Source: an uncultured Bacilli bacterium (GTDB lineage: Bacteria; Bacillota_I; Bacilli_A; ML615J-28; CAG-313). From it: DNA of 5,972 nt. The stretch is taken from assembly GCA_904501965.1 (NCBI GenBank), contig CAJGCS010000066.1, positions 1 to 5,972 on the forward strand, written 5' to 3'. Made by a program: the position numbers and the translations under genes. Each line of letters opens with the position of its first letter. The first letter of the stretch is position 1. A model generated the notes under the pieces. It made no database searches. It saw nothing but the letters and a program-made list of their open reading frames with translations, and had not been told where the DNA came from. Positions 1-5,445 of the stretch are shown here, piece by piece.

Positions 1-1
1 A

Positions 2-211
2 AATATTTTGATTAACTCTAGAGGTTTTTCATTAATATCAATTATAATGTCTAAACCAAGTATTGAAGAATTATTATCAAGTATTTATATTGTTTCATTA
101 TTAGATAAATTTAATTTTACATATATACTAACAATATTAATTGCATTTGTTACACTTGTTTTTGCATGTGTTAGTGCAACAACACATGGAAAATGTAAAA
201 AGGAAAAATAA
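2..211 (+). CDS. C-terminal end of an unrecognised membrane protein (5' end outside window)
   Basis: The reading frame is open from the left edge to a TAA stop, so this is most likely the 3' end of a longer gene. It could begin at the TTG at 8 or the ATG at 47, but neither has a visible Shine-Dalgarno sequence (none of AGGAGG type lies before 47), which argues against a complete small gene. The visible part is about 69 residues. It holds one strong hydrophobic stretch near its end (FTYILTILIAFVTLVFACV) followed by a short basic tail rich in lysine (HGKCKKEK), the usual arrangement of a membrane helix with a cytoplasmic C-terminus. An earlier moderately hydrophobic stretch could be a second helix. 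I do not recognise the family and assign no function. It converges on the ABC importer operon and shares its terminator. Confidence 0.5.
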   Translation, partial: NILINSRGFSLISIIMSKPSIEELLSSIYIVSLLDKFNFTYILTILIAFVTLVFACVSATTHGKCKKEK

Positions 212-212
212 T

Positions 213-255
213 AAAAAAACTCAATATGCCAAATTTGGCTTATTGAGTTTTTATT
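213..255. terminator. Bidirectional intrinsic terminator
   Basis: A 12-base-pair stem with one T-T mismatch lies at 219-230 and 237-248 around the loop AAATTT. It has an A-run on its left (213-218) and a T-rich tract on its right (248-257). Read on the plus strand it ends the left-edge gene, whose TAA stop lies just before it. Read on the minus strand it ends the permease gene, whose stop codon (251-253) sits in the flanking T tract. The A/T flanks make it usable in both directions. Confidence 0.85.
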
Positions 256-1021
256 TTACTAAGTTTTTATTTATTTGAATTTGTAATATTTTTATTACTA
301 CTTCGCATATAACAGAGATTACAAATAAAAGTATTAAAATAAATACAATAACTCCTGATTCCACTTGATTTGAATATAAGATACCACCAAGGGTTGCATG
401 AGAATCTGTTTGTTGAAAGCCTATAAACTCTCCCATAACAACAGCTTTTATACCAAGTGATATTGATTGTAATAAAACCATTAAAATGTAAGGTAACATA
501 AGAGGTATATATATTTTAAATACTTTTTTAAAGAAAGAGATTTGTTCTAGTTTTAAAACATCCTCGATGCCTTTATCAATGTTGTCATATGATGTGATTA
601 AACCTTCTACTATTATTGGTGTTGTTACCATAATTGCAAGTATTATTGGTACTAAGAATTTTTCATTTTTATCTAAGATTAAAAATAAATAAACACTTAT
701 AGCCATAGTAGGAACTACATGAAAGAATGATAATATTGGTGTAAAGAAACCTATTAAGTTTTTATTAAGTATATATATAACAAGTATTACGAATGAATAT
801 AAAAATGAAATAAGTAGCGATACTATTACAAATATAATTAATTCAGGTATTGCTTGATAATTATCTATTAATACTATTTTTGCACCATCAATTACCATTT
901 GAAATGTTGGAAATATGAAAGTATTATTTATTATTTTAGATAAAATAAATATACTTATCAAAAGTAATACAACTGTTATAGTTGAATATATATATTTACT
1001 TTTGATAATAGAATTCTTCAT
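251..1021 (-). CDS. ABC transporter permease, SsuC/TauC-like (BPD_transp_1)
   Basis: This is the membrane-spanning subunit of an ABC importer of the sulfonate/taurine/thiamine-precursor class, working with the lipoprotein encoded just upstream. It is 256 residues from the ATG at 1021, a normal length for the family, with about six hydrophobic segments. The first is near the N-terminus (YSTITVVLLLISIFIL). The cytoplasmic EAA loop that docks the ATPase precedes the fifth segment, around residues 153-173, and ends in IYIPLMLPYI. That loop is degenerate: DVL replaces EAA and Gln replaces the usual Gly. A GTG at 1036 is an alternative start, but that GTG lies inside the AGGTGG sequence (1033-1038) that serves as ribosome binding site for the ATG at 1021, so I prefer the ATG. 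The gene overlaps the end of the binding-protein gene by 26 bases, implying translational coupling. No ATPase gene follows; the operon ends in a terminator. The substrate cannot be told from sequence. Confidence 0.87.
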   Translation of the reverse strand: MKNSIIKSKYIYSTITVVLLLISIFILSKIINNTFIFPTFQMVIDGAKIVLIDNYQAIPELIIFVIVSLLISFLYSFVILVIYILNKNLIGFFTPILSFFHVVPTMAISVYLFLILDKNEKFLVPIILAIMVTTPIIVEGLITSYDNIDKGIEDVLKLEQISFFKKVFKIYIPLMLPYILMVLLQSISLGIKAVVMGEFIGFQQTDSHATLGGILYSNQVESGVIVFILILLFVISVICEVVIKILQIQINKNLVK

Positions 1022-1943
1022 CTGGTAATTTTCCACCTACGGTTGCGCCAATACCAAGATCAATTACTTTTTGGAAATATGTGTTAATTGATTCTTGTTC
1101 ATTTTCTACAATTTTAAAGTTACATCTTGTAATAGCGTCTACAAGTACAGATTCATTTGCAACTAGAAGTTTATCTACACGTTTAGCTGCAGCTACAACT
1201 TCTTCTTTTTCATTTTCAACGTTTTTAACATTTTTCTCTACTAAACTTAAGAATGTTTTTGTTTTTTCAATTGAATCTTTTTTTACAAAAATAGCTGCTT
1301 GAGGAACATCAGCTCCATCAAATCCTGCCATCTTTGTCCATGCGTCTGCAAGTGAATATACATAAAATGTACCCTTTTGTAAAACGCTTGATAAAGCAGG
1401 TTCTGCACTTAAAATAATATCAGCACCATTTGCAAGTAACATTTTGTTTGCATCGGCAACATTAGCCATATATGTTACATTTGGTTCGATGTTATGATGT
1501 TTAACAAGTGATCTAAATATTACATCTGGAGTTGAGTTTTGACCAAAGATAGTAATATCTTTTTGATGTAGTTGTTCAAATGATGTAATTTCTTCTCTTG
1601 ATACAATATAGTAATTGCACCATACAAGTGTGTGGAACATTACATATTGGAAGTCTTCTGTTGAAGATGCTAGTTTTGCGCCAAGGTTAATAGGTGCAAC
1701 AATAATATCTTTTTTACCTTTAACAAATTCTGCACTTAAAGCTTGAGGACCACTTACGATTTCAGTATCAATACGTCCATATTCTTCAATTGATTTGCCA
1801 AGTAAAAGTGTTGGTGTACCTGTTGGAGCTATGATAGAAATTTCATTTTTGTTTCCTTCAATTTCTAATCCCCCACAAGATGATAATGTAAATATACTTA
1901 CAAATGCAAGTAAAATTGTTAATACTAAGTTTTTAATTTTCAT
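996..1943 (-). CDS. ABC transporter substrate-binding lipoprotein, SsuA/NMT1-like
   Basis: This is the extracytoplasmic solute receptor of the importer, anchored to the outer face of the cell membrane. The 315-residue product begins with a basic n-region and hydrophobic core (MKIKNLVLTILLAFVSIF) and a lipobox LSSC, so signal peptidase II would cut before Cys23 and lipidate it. The mature part has the two-lobe layout of the NMT1/SsuA/TauA group. The opening strand ISIIAPTGTPTLLLGK is followed by a short segment ending in DIIVAPINLGAKL. Then come a hinge-region segment (DITIFGQNSTPDVIFRSLVKHH) and a distal segment (GADIILSAEPALSSVL). These resemble the ligand-cleft segments of proteins binding alkanesulfonates, nitrate or pyrimidine precursors, but I see no residues that settle the ligand. 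The start is supported by AAGGAG at 1953-1958, nine bases ahead of the ATG. It is first in a two-gene operon, expressed from the regulated promoter described upstream. Confidence 0.88.
   Translation of the reverse strand: MKIKNLVLTILLAFVSIFTLSSCGGLEIEGNKNEISIIAPTGTPTLLLGKSIEEYGRIDTEIVSGPQALSAEFVKGKKDIIVAPINLGAKLASSTEDFQYVMFHTLVWCNYYIVSREEITSFEQLHQKDITIFGQNSTPDVIFRSLVKHHNIEPNVTYMANVADANKMLLANGADIILSAEPALSSVLQKGTFYVYSLADAWTKMAGFDGADVPQAAIFVKKDSIEKTKTFLSLVEKNVKNVENEKEEVVAAAKRVDKLLVANESVLVDAITRCNFKIVENEQESINTYFQKVIDLGIGATVGGKLPDEEFYYQK
1033..1038 (-). promoter_or_regulatory. Ribosome binding site of permease, inside the binding-protein gene
   Basis: On the minus strand this reads AGGTGG, 11 bases before the ATG at 1021. 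It lies within the last codons of the upstream binding-protein gene. It decides the permease start in favour of the ATG, because the alternative GTG at 1036 has no Shine-Dalgarno sequence ahead of it. The spacing is rather long, so efficient initiation may rely on ribosomes arriving from the upstream gene. Confidence 0.6.
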
Positions 1944-1962
1944 AATTAATTTCTCCTTTTCA

Positions 1963-1991
1963 TTGCATAATTATTATACTTATTATATAAT
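1963..1991 (+). promoter_or_regulatory. Probable promoter of the Crp/Fnr-family regulator gene
   Basis: On the plus strand, TTGCAT at 1963-1968 (matching the TTG of the -35 consensus) is followed after 17 bases by a perfect TATAAT at 1986-1991. Transcription would start near 1998, with a leader of about 33 bases carrying AAGAGG at 2020-2025 just before the ATG at 2031. The start site would fall immediately before the palindrome at 2000-2015, so a protein bound there should block this promoter. Confidence 0.5.
1966..1978 (-). promoter_or_regulatory. Probable activator-dependent promoter of the ABC importer operon
   Basis: A perfect TATAAT -10 box lies on the minus strand at 1973-1978, predicting transcription start near 1966 and a leader of about 23 bases containing the ribosome binding site. 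At 17-base spacing the -35 region reads roughly CATTAT, a poor match to TTGACA. A TTTACA at 1991-1996 is only 12 bases away, too close to serve. A second TATAAT at 1982-1987 is a possible alternative. The weak -35 together with the upstream Crp/Fnr-type palindrome suggests dependence on an activator. This is inference from spacing. Confidence 0.5.
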
Positions 1992-1999
1992 GTAAATAA

Positions 2000-2015
2000 T
2001 GTAATATTTGTTACA
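2000..2015. promoter_or_regulatory. Putative Crp/Fnr-family operator, TGTAA-N6-TTACA
   Basis: The 16-base sequence TGTAATATTTGTTACA is an inverted repeat with perfect five-base arms (TGTAA and TTACA) six bases apart. This is the geometry of Crp/Fnr-family sites such as TGTGA-N6-TCACA. It lies between the regulator gene and the divergent importer operon. Its centre, 2007.5, is 41.5 bases upstream of the predicted importer start and 10.5 bases downstream of the predicted regulator start. A further TGTAA half-site in the same orientation as the left arm lies at 1991-1995. Binding by the adjacent regulator is inferred. Confidence 0.6.
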
Positions 2016-2030
2016 CTTTAAGAGGTTTGT

Positions 2031-2618
2031 ATGAAAAATATTGAAAAAGTCTTTTTAGAACATGGAAGTGTTGCTGAATATAAAAATGGTGATGTAATAT
2101 TTAATGAAGGTGCAGTTTGTTCAAAAGTTGGTTACATCATTAAAGGTAGAGTAAAGATTGCAACATATACCGAAAATGAAGGAGAAGTTGTTATTAATCT
2201 ACTTTCTAAAAATGAAGTGTTTGGCGACCTATTATTATTTTCTTCTACACCTAATTATTATGGTATGGGAATATGTTTAGAAAATACTGTAATATCTTAT
2301 TTAAGTAAAGAAAAAGTTCTTAGTTTAATGGAAAAAGATAAAATGTTTTTAACATCTTTTTTAAACTTAATAACTAATAAAGGTGTTCGTTTAAAACAGA
2401 TAAATAAGTTATATGCTCATAAAAATATTGAAGAGCGTTTTACTTACTATATATATCATGTCACAAAATCAAAAAATAATGTAGTTAAATTTAAAAGTAT
2501 TACAGATATTGCCCATATCTTATCAATTCCAAGACCCTCTCTTTCTAGGGTAATTCATAAGATGAAACGAGATGGAAAAATTGATATTTTAAGACATGAA
2601 ATAATTATAAAAAAATAA
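2031..2618 (+). CDS. Crp/Fnr-family transcriptional regulator
   Basis: This is a one-component DNA-binding regulator of 195 residues, shorter than the usual 220-230. Residues about 10-105 form the cyclic-nucleotide-binding-like beta barrel, recognisable from GDVIFNEGAVCSKVGYIIKGRVKI and NEVFGDLLLFSS. A dimerisation helix follows (about 108-135), then a C-terminal winged helix-turn-helix from about 138. The recognition helix contains IPRPSLSRVIHKMKRDGKI (residues 166-184). Aligned with E. coli CRP, Arg168 and Arg173 keep the positions of Arg180 and Arg185, but Glu181 is replaced by Pro169, which fits a TGTAA rather than TGTGA half-site. The cAMP-binding residues of CRP are not evident. Only two cysteines exist (30 and 82), so an Fnr-type iron-sulfur cluster is unlikely. 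The signal sensed is unknown. It is divergent from the ABC importer and probably controls it and itself through the palindrome between them. Confidence 0.88.
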   Translation: MKNIEKVFLEHGSVAEYKNGDVIFNEGAVCSKVGYIIKGRVKIATYTENEGEVVINLLSKNEVFGDLLLFSSTPNYYGMGICLENTVISYLSKEKVLSLMEKDKMFLTSFLNLITNKGVRLKQINKLYAHKNIEERFTYYIYHVTKSKNNVVKFKSITDIAHILSIPRPSLSRVIHKMKRDGKIDILRHEIIIKK

Positions 2619-2640
2619 AAGCCAATTGGCTTTTATTTTT
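2611..2640. terminator. Bidirectional terminator, perfect 30-base palindrome spanning both stop codons
   Basis: The sequence is perfectly self-complementary over 30 bases, with arms AAAAATAAAAGCC and GGCTTTTATTTTT around a central AATT. Each strand therefore gives a GCC/GGC-based hairpin followed by a T-rich run. The TAA of the plus-strand regulator (2616-2618) and the TAA of the convergent minus-strand gene (2633-2635) both lie inside the stem, so termination of both transcripts is compressed into the coding ends. Confidence 0.88.
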
Positions 2641-3550
2641 CATTTTCTTCTTCTCTTAATTCAAATAAATTTTCTTCTTCTACTTCTTCTTCTAAATCTG
2701 TCATTAATGGTTTAGAAATATTTATTTGATTTACTAGTTCATCCATCTTTTCAAAATCATATGGAATAATTTCAAAGTAGTACTCTTCACCATCAATATC
2801 AAATATAACTCTTTTACATTTTGTGATGTGATATGTAATACCTTTTTTAACTACTGCGCCATCAATACTTTGTGAATATTCTTGTGTATATTCTTTTTCT
2901 TGTGTCCAGTTAGAAAAAGCTTTCTTTTCTTCAATTTCAACTACTTCTTTGAAAGATTCTAGTGGAAATTCATATACGTTAATATTATCAGAAACACAGA
3001 AGTTACCATTTTTTATAAACATAACTGTTGGGACGTTATTATATGTACCAAATGTTAAGATTGGTTTTACTTCACCTTTTTTAATAGTAAACATTGCATG
3101 TAGTATATCGATTTTATATGTATTTTCATCAAATTCAAAGAATTCAGCTCTTTTTTGCATCCAATTTTCAAGTTCTTTTTTATTCCATTCTAAATCTTCT
3201 AAGATCTCTTTTTTTGGTTTTATGAAGTTAGATACAATTCTTGCTATAATACCTGCAACTAAAGCTATTCCACCAACGATTAAAACAATTTTTCTTTGTT
3301 CCCACATTTGTGAAAAACTATTATCTTTTATTGCAAGTAAGATACAAGATATAACTAAAACAGCTCCAAAGAAAATTATGTATTTAGAGTATTTTTTCAG
3401 TTTATTTTCTAATTTTTTATGGATATTAAAAGAGACTTGAGTAATTTCATCATATTCGTTTTCTAAAGCTTTTGAAATTGTTTTTGTAACATATTCGCTT
3501 GCTTTACTAGGTTTATTATTAGTTTTATCAAATCCAAATAATGGTTTCAT
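2633..3550 (-). CDS. Hypothetical protein with two membrane segments and a cytoplasmic-type C-terminal domain
   Basis: I do not recognise this 305-residue protein. Residues 1-53 are polar and form likely helices. Two hydrophobic helices follow at about 54-75 (YSKYIIFFGAVLVISCILLAI) and 87-110 (KIVLIVGGIALVAGIIARIV), joined by a short loop. A lysine-rich segment KPKK after the second helix suggests the long C-terminal part lies in the cytoplasm, with both ends inside. Residues about 112-138 are charged and helical. Residues about 145-275 look mainly beta, with alternating strands such as PTVMFIKNGNFCVSD, a turn, NVYEFPLESFKEVVEI, and later ITYHITKCKRVIFDIDGEEYYFEII. This pattern is reminiscent of bacterial PH-like domains, but that is a weak inference. 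The last 20 residues are strongly acidic (EEEVEEENLFELREEENEK). The start is supported by AAAGAGG seven bases ahead of the ATG. The gene stands alone, with its own promoter and terminator. Confidence 0.8.
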   Translation of the reverse strand: MKPLFGFDKTNNKPSKASEYVTKTISKALENEYDEITQVSFNIHKKLENKLKKYSKYIIFFGAVLVISCILLAIKDNSFSQMWEQRKIVLIVGGIALVAGIIARIVSNFIKPKKEILEDLEWNKKELENWMQKRAEFFEFDENTYKIDILHAMFTIKKGEVKPILTFGTYNNVPTVMFIKNGNFCVSDNINVYEFPLESFKEVVEIEEKKAFSNWTQEKEYTQEYSQSIDGAVVKKGITYHITKCKRVIFDIDGEEYYFEIIPYDFEKMDELVNQINISKPLMTDLEEEVEEENLFELREEENEK

Positions 3551-3574
3551 ATATATACCTCTTTTCTAATAAGT

Positions 3575-3603
3575 ATTATATCAAATGTTTTTGTTTTAAT
3601 CAA
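3575..3603 (-). promoter_or_regulatory. Sigma-A-type promoter of the hypothetical membrane protein gene
   Basis: On the minus strand, TTGATT (3598-3603) is separated by exactly 17 bases from a perfect TATAAT (3575-3580). The bases just before the -10 read TGA, an extended -10 element. Transcription would start near 3568, about 18 bases before the ATG at 3550, leaving just room for the ribosome binding site. It follows the hydA terminator, so this gene is a separate transcription unit from the hydrogenase operon. Confidence 0.65.
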
Positions 3604-3630
3604 ATATTATGTGTAATTAATAAAATATAA

Positions 3631-3657
3631 AAAGTGGTTCTAAAAAAGAACCACTTT
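3631..3657 (-). terminator. Intrinsic terminator of the hydrogenase operon
   Basis: A perfect 10-base-pair stem (AAAGTGGTTC at 3631-3640 with GAACCACTTT at 3648-3657) encloses a seven-base A/T loop. It starts six bases after the hydA stop codon. Read on the minus strand it is followed by a T-rich tract (rest of 3616-3630), as expected for a Rho-independent terminator. Confidence 0.88.
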
Positions 3658-3663
3658 ATTTTT

Positions 3664-5433
3664 TTACTTTTCTGGGAATTTTACTCTTGCTTTATAGTGA
3701 GTATGTAATAATTCATGAGCTTTATGAGAGTTAGGTTCACCTAAGAATTCTTTGTATAAAGCTTGAATTTGTGTATTGTTGTGAGATTGACGTAAAGCTT
3801 GTCTTTCATCTTCTGAATATAAAGCTTGAGCACGTTTTTCTCTGTAAGTATCATAGATATTGTTTTCTTCATTTGGTAAGAATACTGGTTTAACATATGG
3901 TTGACCACCACCGTTTACACATCCACCTGGGCAACCCATGATTTCGATGAATGTATAAGGGCTATTACCTTCTTTGATTTGATCTAATAATACTTTAGCA
4001 TTCTTCATACCAGATGCAACAGCAACTTTGATTTCTTGACCATTGATTTCGATAGCAGCTTCTTTTAAGCCTTCCATACCACGTACTGCATCGAATTTAA
4101 CAGCTTCGTGTTCTTTACCTGTTAATGCATGATAAGCAGTTCTTAGTGCAGCTTCCATAACACCACCAGTAGCACCGAAGATAACACCAGCACCTGTGTA
4201 TTCACCCATGATGTCTTGGTCGAATTCTTCTTCAGGAAGTTTAGCGAAGTTCATACCGCTACGTTTAATTAACTTAGCAAGTTCTCTTGTAGTTAATACA
4301 ACATCAACATCTCTTAAACCTTCAGCTTCCATTTCTGGACGTTCTTTTTCATATTTCTTAGCTGTACAAGGCATAATTGATACTACACAAATGTTAGCTG
4401 GATCAATTCCTTGTTTTTCTGCAAAGTATGATTTAATGATTGCACCTTGCATTTGGTGTGGAGATTTACAACTTGAAAGATGAGGTAATAATTCACCATA
4501 GTTGATTTCTGCATAATTAACCCAACCTGGAGAGCATGAAGTAATCATTGGTAATACACCACCATTTTTGATTCTACCTAATAATTCAGTAGCTTCTTCC
4601 ATGATTGTTAAGTCAGCTGCAAAGTTTGTATCATAAACTTTATCAAAGCCTAATCTTCTTAAAGCTGCAACCATTTGGCCTGTAACTGGAGTACCAATTT
4701 TGTAACCAAATTCTTCGCCTAAAGCTGCACGAACAGCTGGAGCTGTTTGAACAACCATATATTTGCCTTGTTTTCTATATTCATCATATTTAGCAATTTC
4801 GCTCTTTTCCATTAAAGCACCAGTAGGACATACGCTTACGCATTGACCACAAAGGATACATGGACTATCTTCGAAACTTCTGTTTTCTGCAGGTGAAACG
4901 ATTGTGTTGAAACCACGGTTTTCGAAACCTAAAATACCTAAACCATGAGCTGCTTTACAACGTGCTACACAACGACCACATAAAATACATTTAGATGTAT
5001 CTCTAATGATTGATGGAGTTAATTGATCAACTGTAACAGGAGTTTTAGCACCTAAGAATTTTTCAGGTCTAGCGCCTGTAACTTTTGCAACATGTAATAA
5101 TTCACATTGACCATTTTTATCACATTGTTGACATTCCATTGAGTGATTTGATAATAATAATTCAACACTGAATCTTCTTGCTTCTACTGCTTTAGGAGTG
5201 TTAATTTTAATTTCCATTCCTTCTGCAACTGGGTATACACATGATGCAACTAAACCTCTTGCACCTGTTGCTTCAACTAAACAAACACGACAAGATGCTA
5301 AGCTACATTCACCATGGTTGAATGCACATAAAGAAGGGATTTCATAACCACATTCTCTAGCAGCTTCTAATATTGTTAAGCCTTCTTCTACTTGGTAGGC
5401 TTGACCTTCGATTTTAATATTTACTTTTGCCAT
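3664..5433 (-). CDS. hydA: [FeFe] hydrogenase catalytic subunit, NADH-linked (HydA)
   Basis: This subunit catalyses reversible H2 formation in a cytoplasmic NAD(H)-linked hydrogenase with HydB. In order, the 589 residues show: a plant-type [2Fe-2S] domain (Cys36, 48, 51, 65; Cys43 is extra); a His-ligated cluster segment (His97, Cys101, 104, 110); two [4Fe-4S] motifs (Cys149/152/155/159 and Cys192/195/198/202); and the H-cluster domain from about 225. L2 is MPCTAKKYE (Cys355) and L3 is EIMGCPGGCVNG (Cys501, Cys505), both canonical. L1 is TSCSPGW (299-304), where the usual second cysteine, a ligand of the cubane part of the H-cluster, is Ser301. The glutamates of the proton path in TIMEEATEL are kept. 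A small-subunit-like tail occupies about 525-585. There is no further C-terminal [2Fe-2S] domain as in Thermotoga HydA, so length and layout are closer to Clostridium CpI. GGAGG at 5441-5445, 12 bases after the hydB stop, sets the start. The name hndD is an equivalent label. Confidence 0.95.
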   Translation of the reverse strand: MAKVNIKIEGQAYQVEEGLTILEAARECGYEIPSLCAFNHGECSLASCRVCLVEATGARGLVASCVYPVAEGMEIKINTPKAVEARRFSVELLLSNHSMECQQCDKNGQCELLHVAKVTGARPEKFLGAKTPVTVDQLTPSIIRDTSKCILCGRCVARCKAAHGLGILGFENRGFNTIVSPAENRSFEDSPCILCGQCVSVCPTGALMEKSEIAKYDEYRKQGKYMVVQTAPAVRAALGEEFGYKIGTPVTGQMVAALRRLGFDKVYDTNFAADLTIMEEATELLGRIKNGGVLPMITSCSPGWVNYAEINYGELLPHLSSCKSPHQMQGAIIKSYFAEKQGIDPANICVVSIMPCTAKKYEKERPEMEAEGLRDVDVVLTTRELAKLIKRSGMNFAKLPEEEFDQDIMGEYTGAGVIFGATGGVMEAALRTAYHALTGKEHEAVKFDAVRGMEGLKEAAIEINGQEIKVAVASGMKNAKVLLDQIKEGNSPYTFIEIMGCPGGCVNGGGQPYVKPVFLPNEENNIYDTYREKRAQALYSEDERQALRQSHNNTQIQALYKEFLGEPNSHKAHELLHTHYKARVKFPEK

Positions 5434-5445
5434 TTTATGCCTCCC

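Noticed and set aside
1081..1302. Plus-strand open frame inside the binding-protein gene
   Set aside because: It is antisense to a well-supported lipoprotein gene, is a low-complexity Ser/Thr/Phe product typical of antisense frames, and has no ribosome binding site.
1795..1995. Plus-strand open frame running into the divergent promoter spacer
   Set aside because: It is antisense to the start of the binding-protein gene and would run through both promoters; no ribosome binding site was seen.
146..2018. Exact short repeat TTTGTTACACTT at 146-157 and 2007-2018
   Set aside because: The first copy is inside coding sequence and lacks the opposite TGTAA arm, so it is not an operator; a match of this length is unremarkable in such AT-rich DNA.
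2949..3440. 163-residue plus-strand open frame opposite the hypothetical membrane protein
   Set aside because: The minus-strand gene has a promoter, ribosome binding site and terminator; the antisense frame has none and no recognisable domain.
3604..3630. Possible Crp/Fnr half-site TGTAA near 3612
   Set aside because: There is no matching TTACA arm at the right spacing, and it lies in an AT-rich stretch between a terminator and a promoter that looks complete without an activator.
4196..4483. Plus-strand open frame inside hydA
   Set aside because: It lies entirely antisense to conserved H-cluster coding sequence and has no supporting signals.
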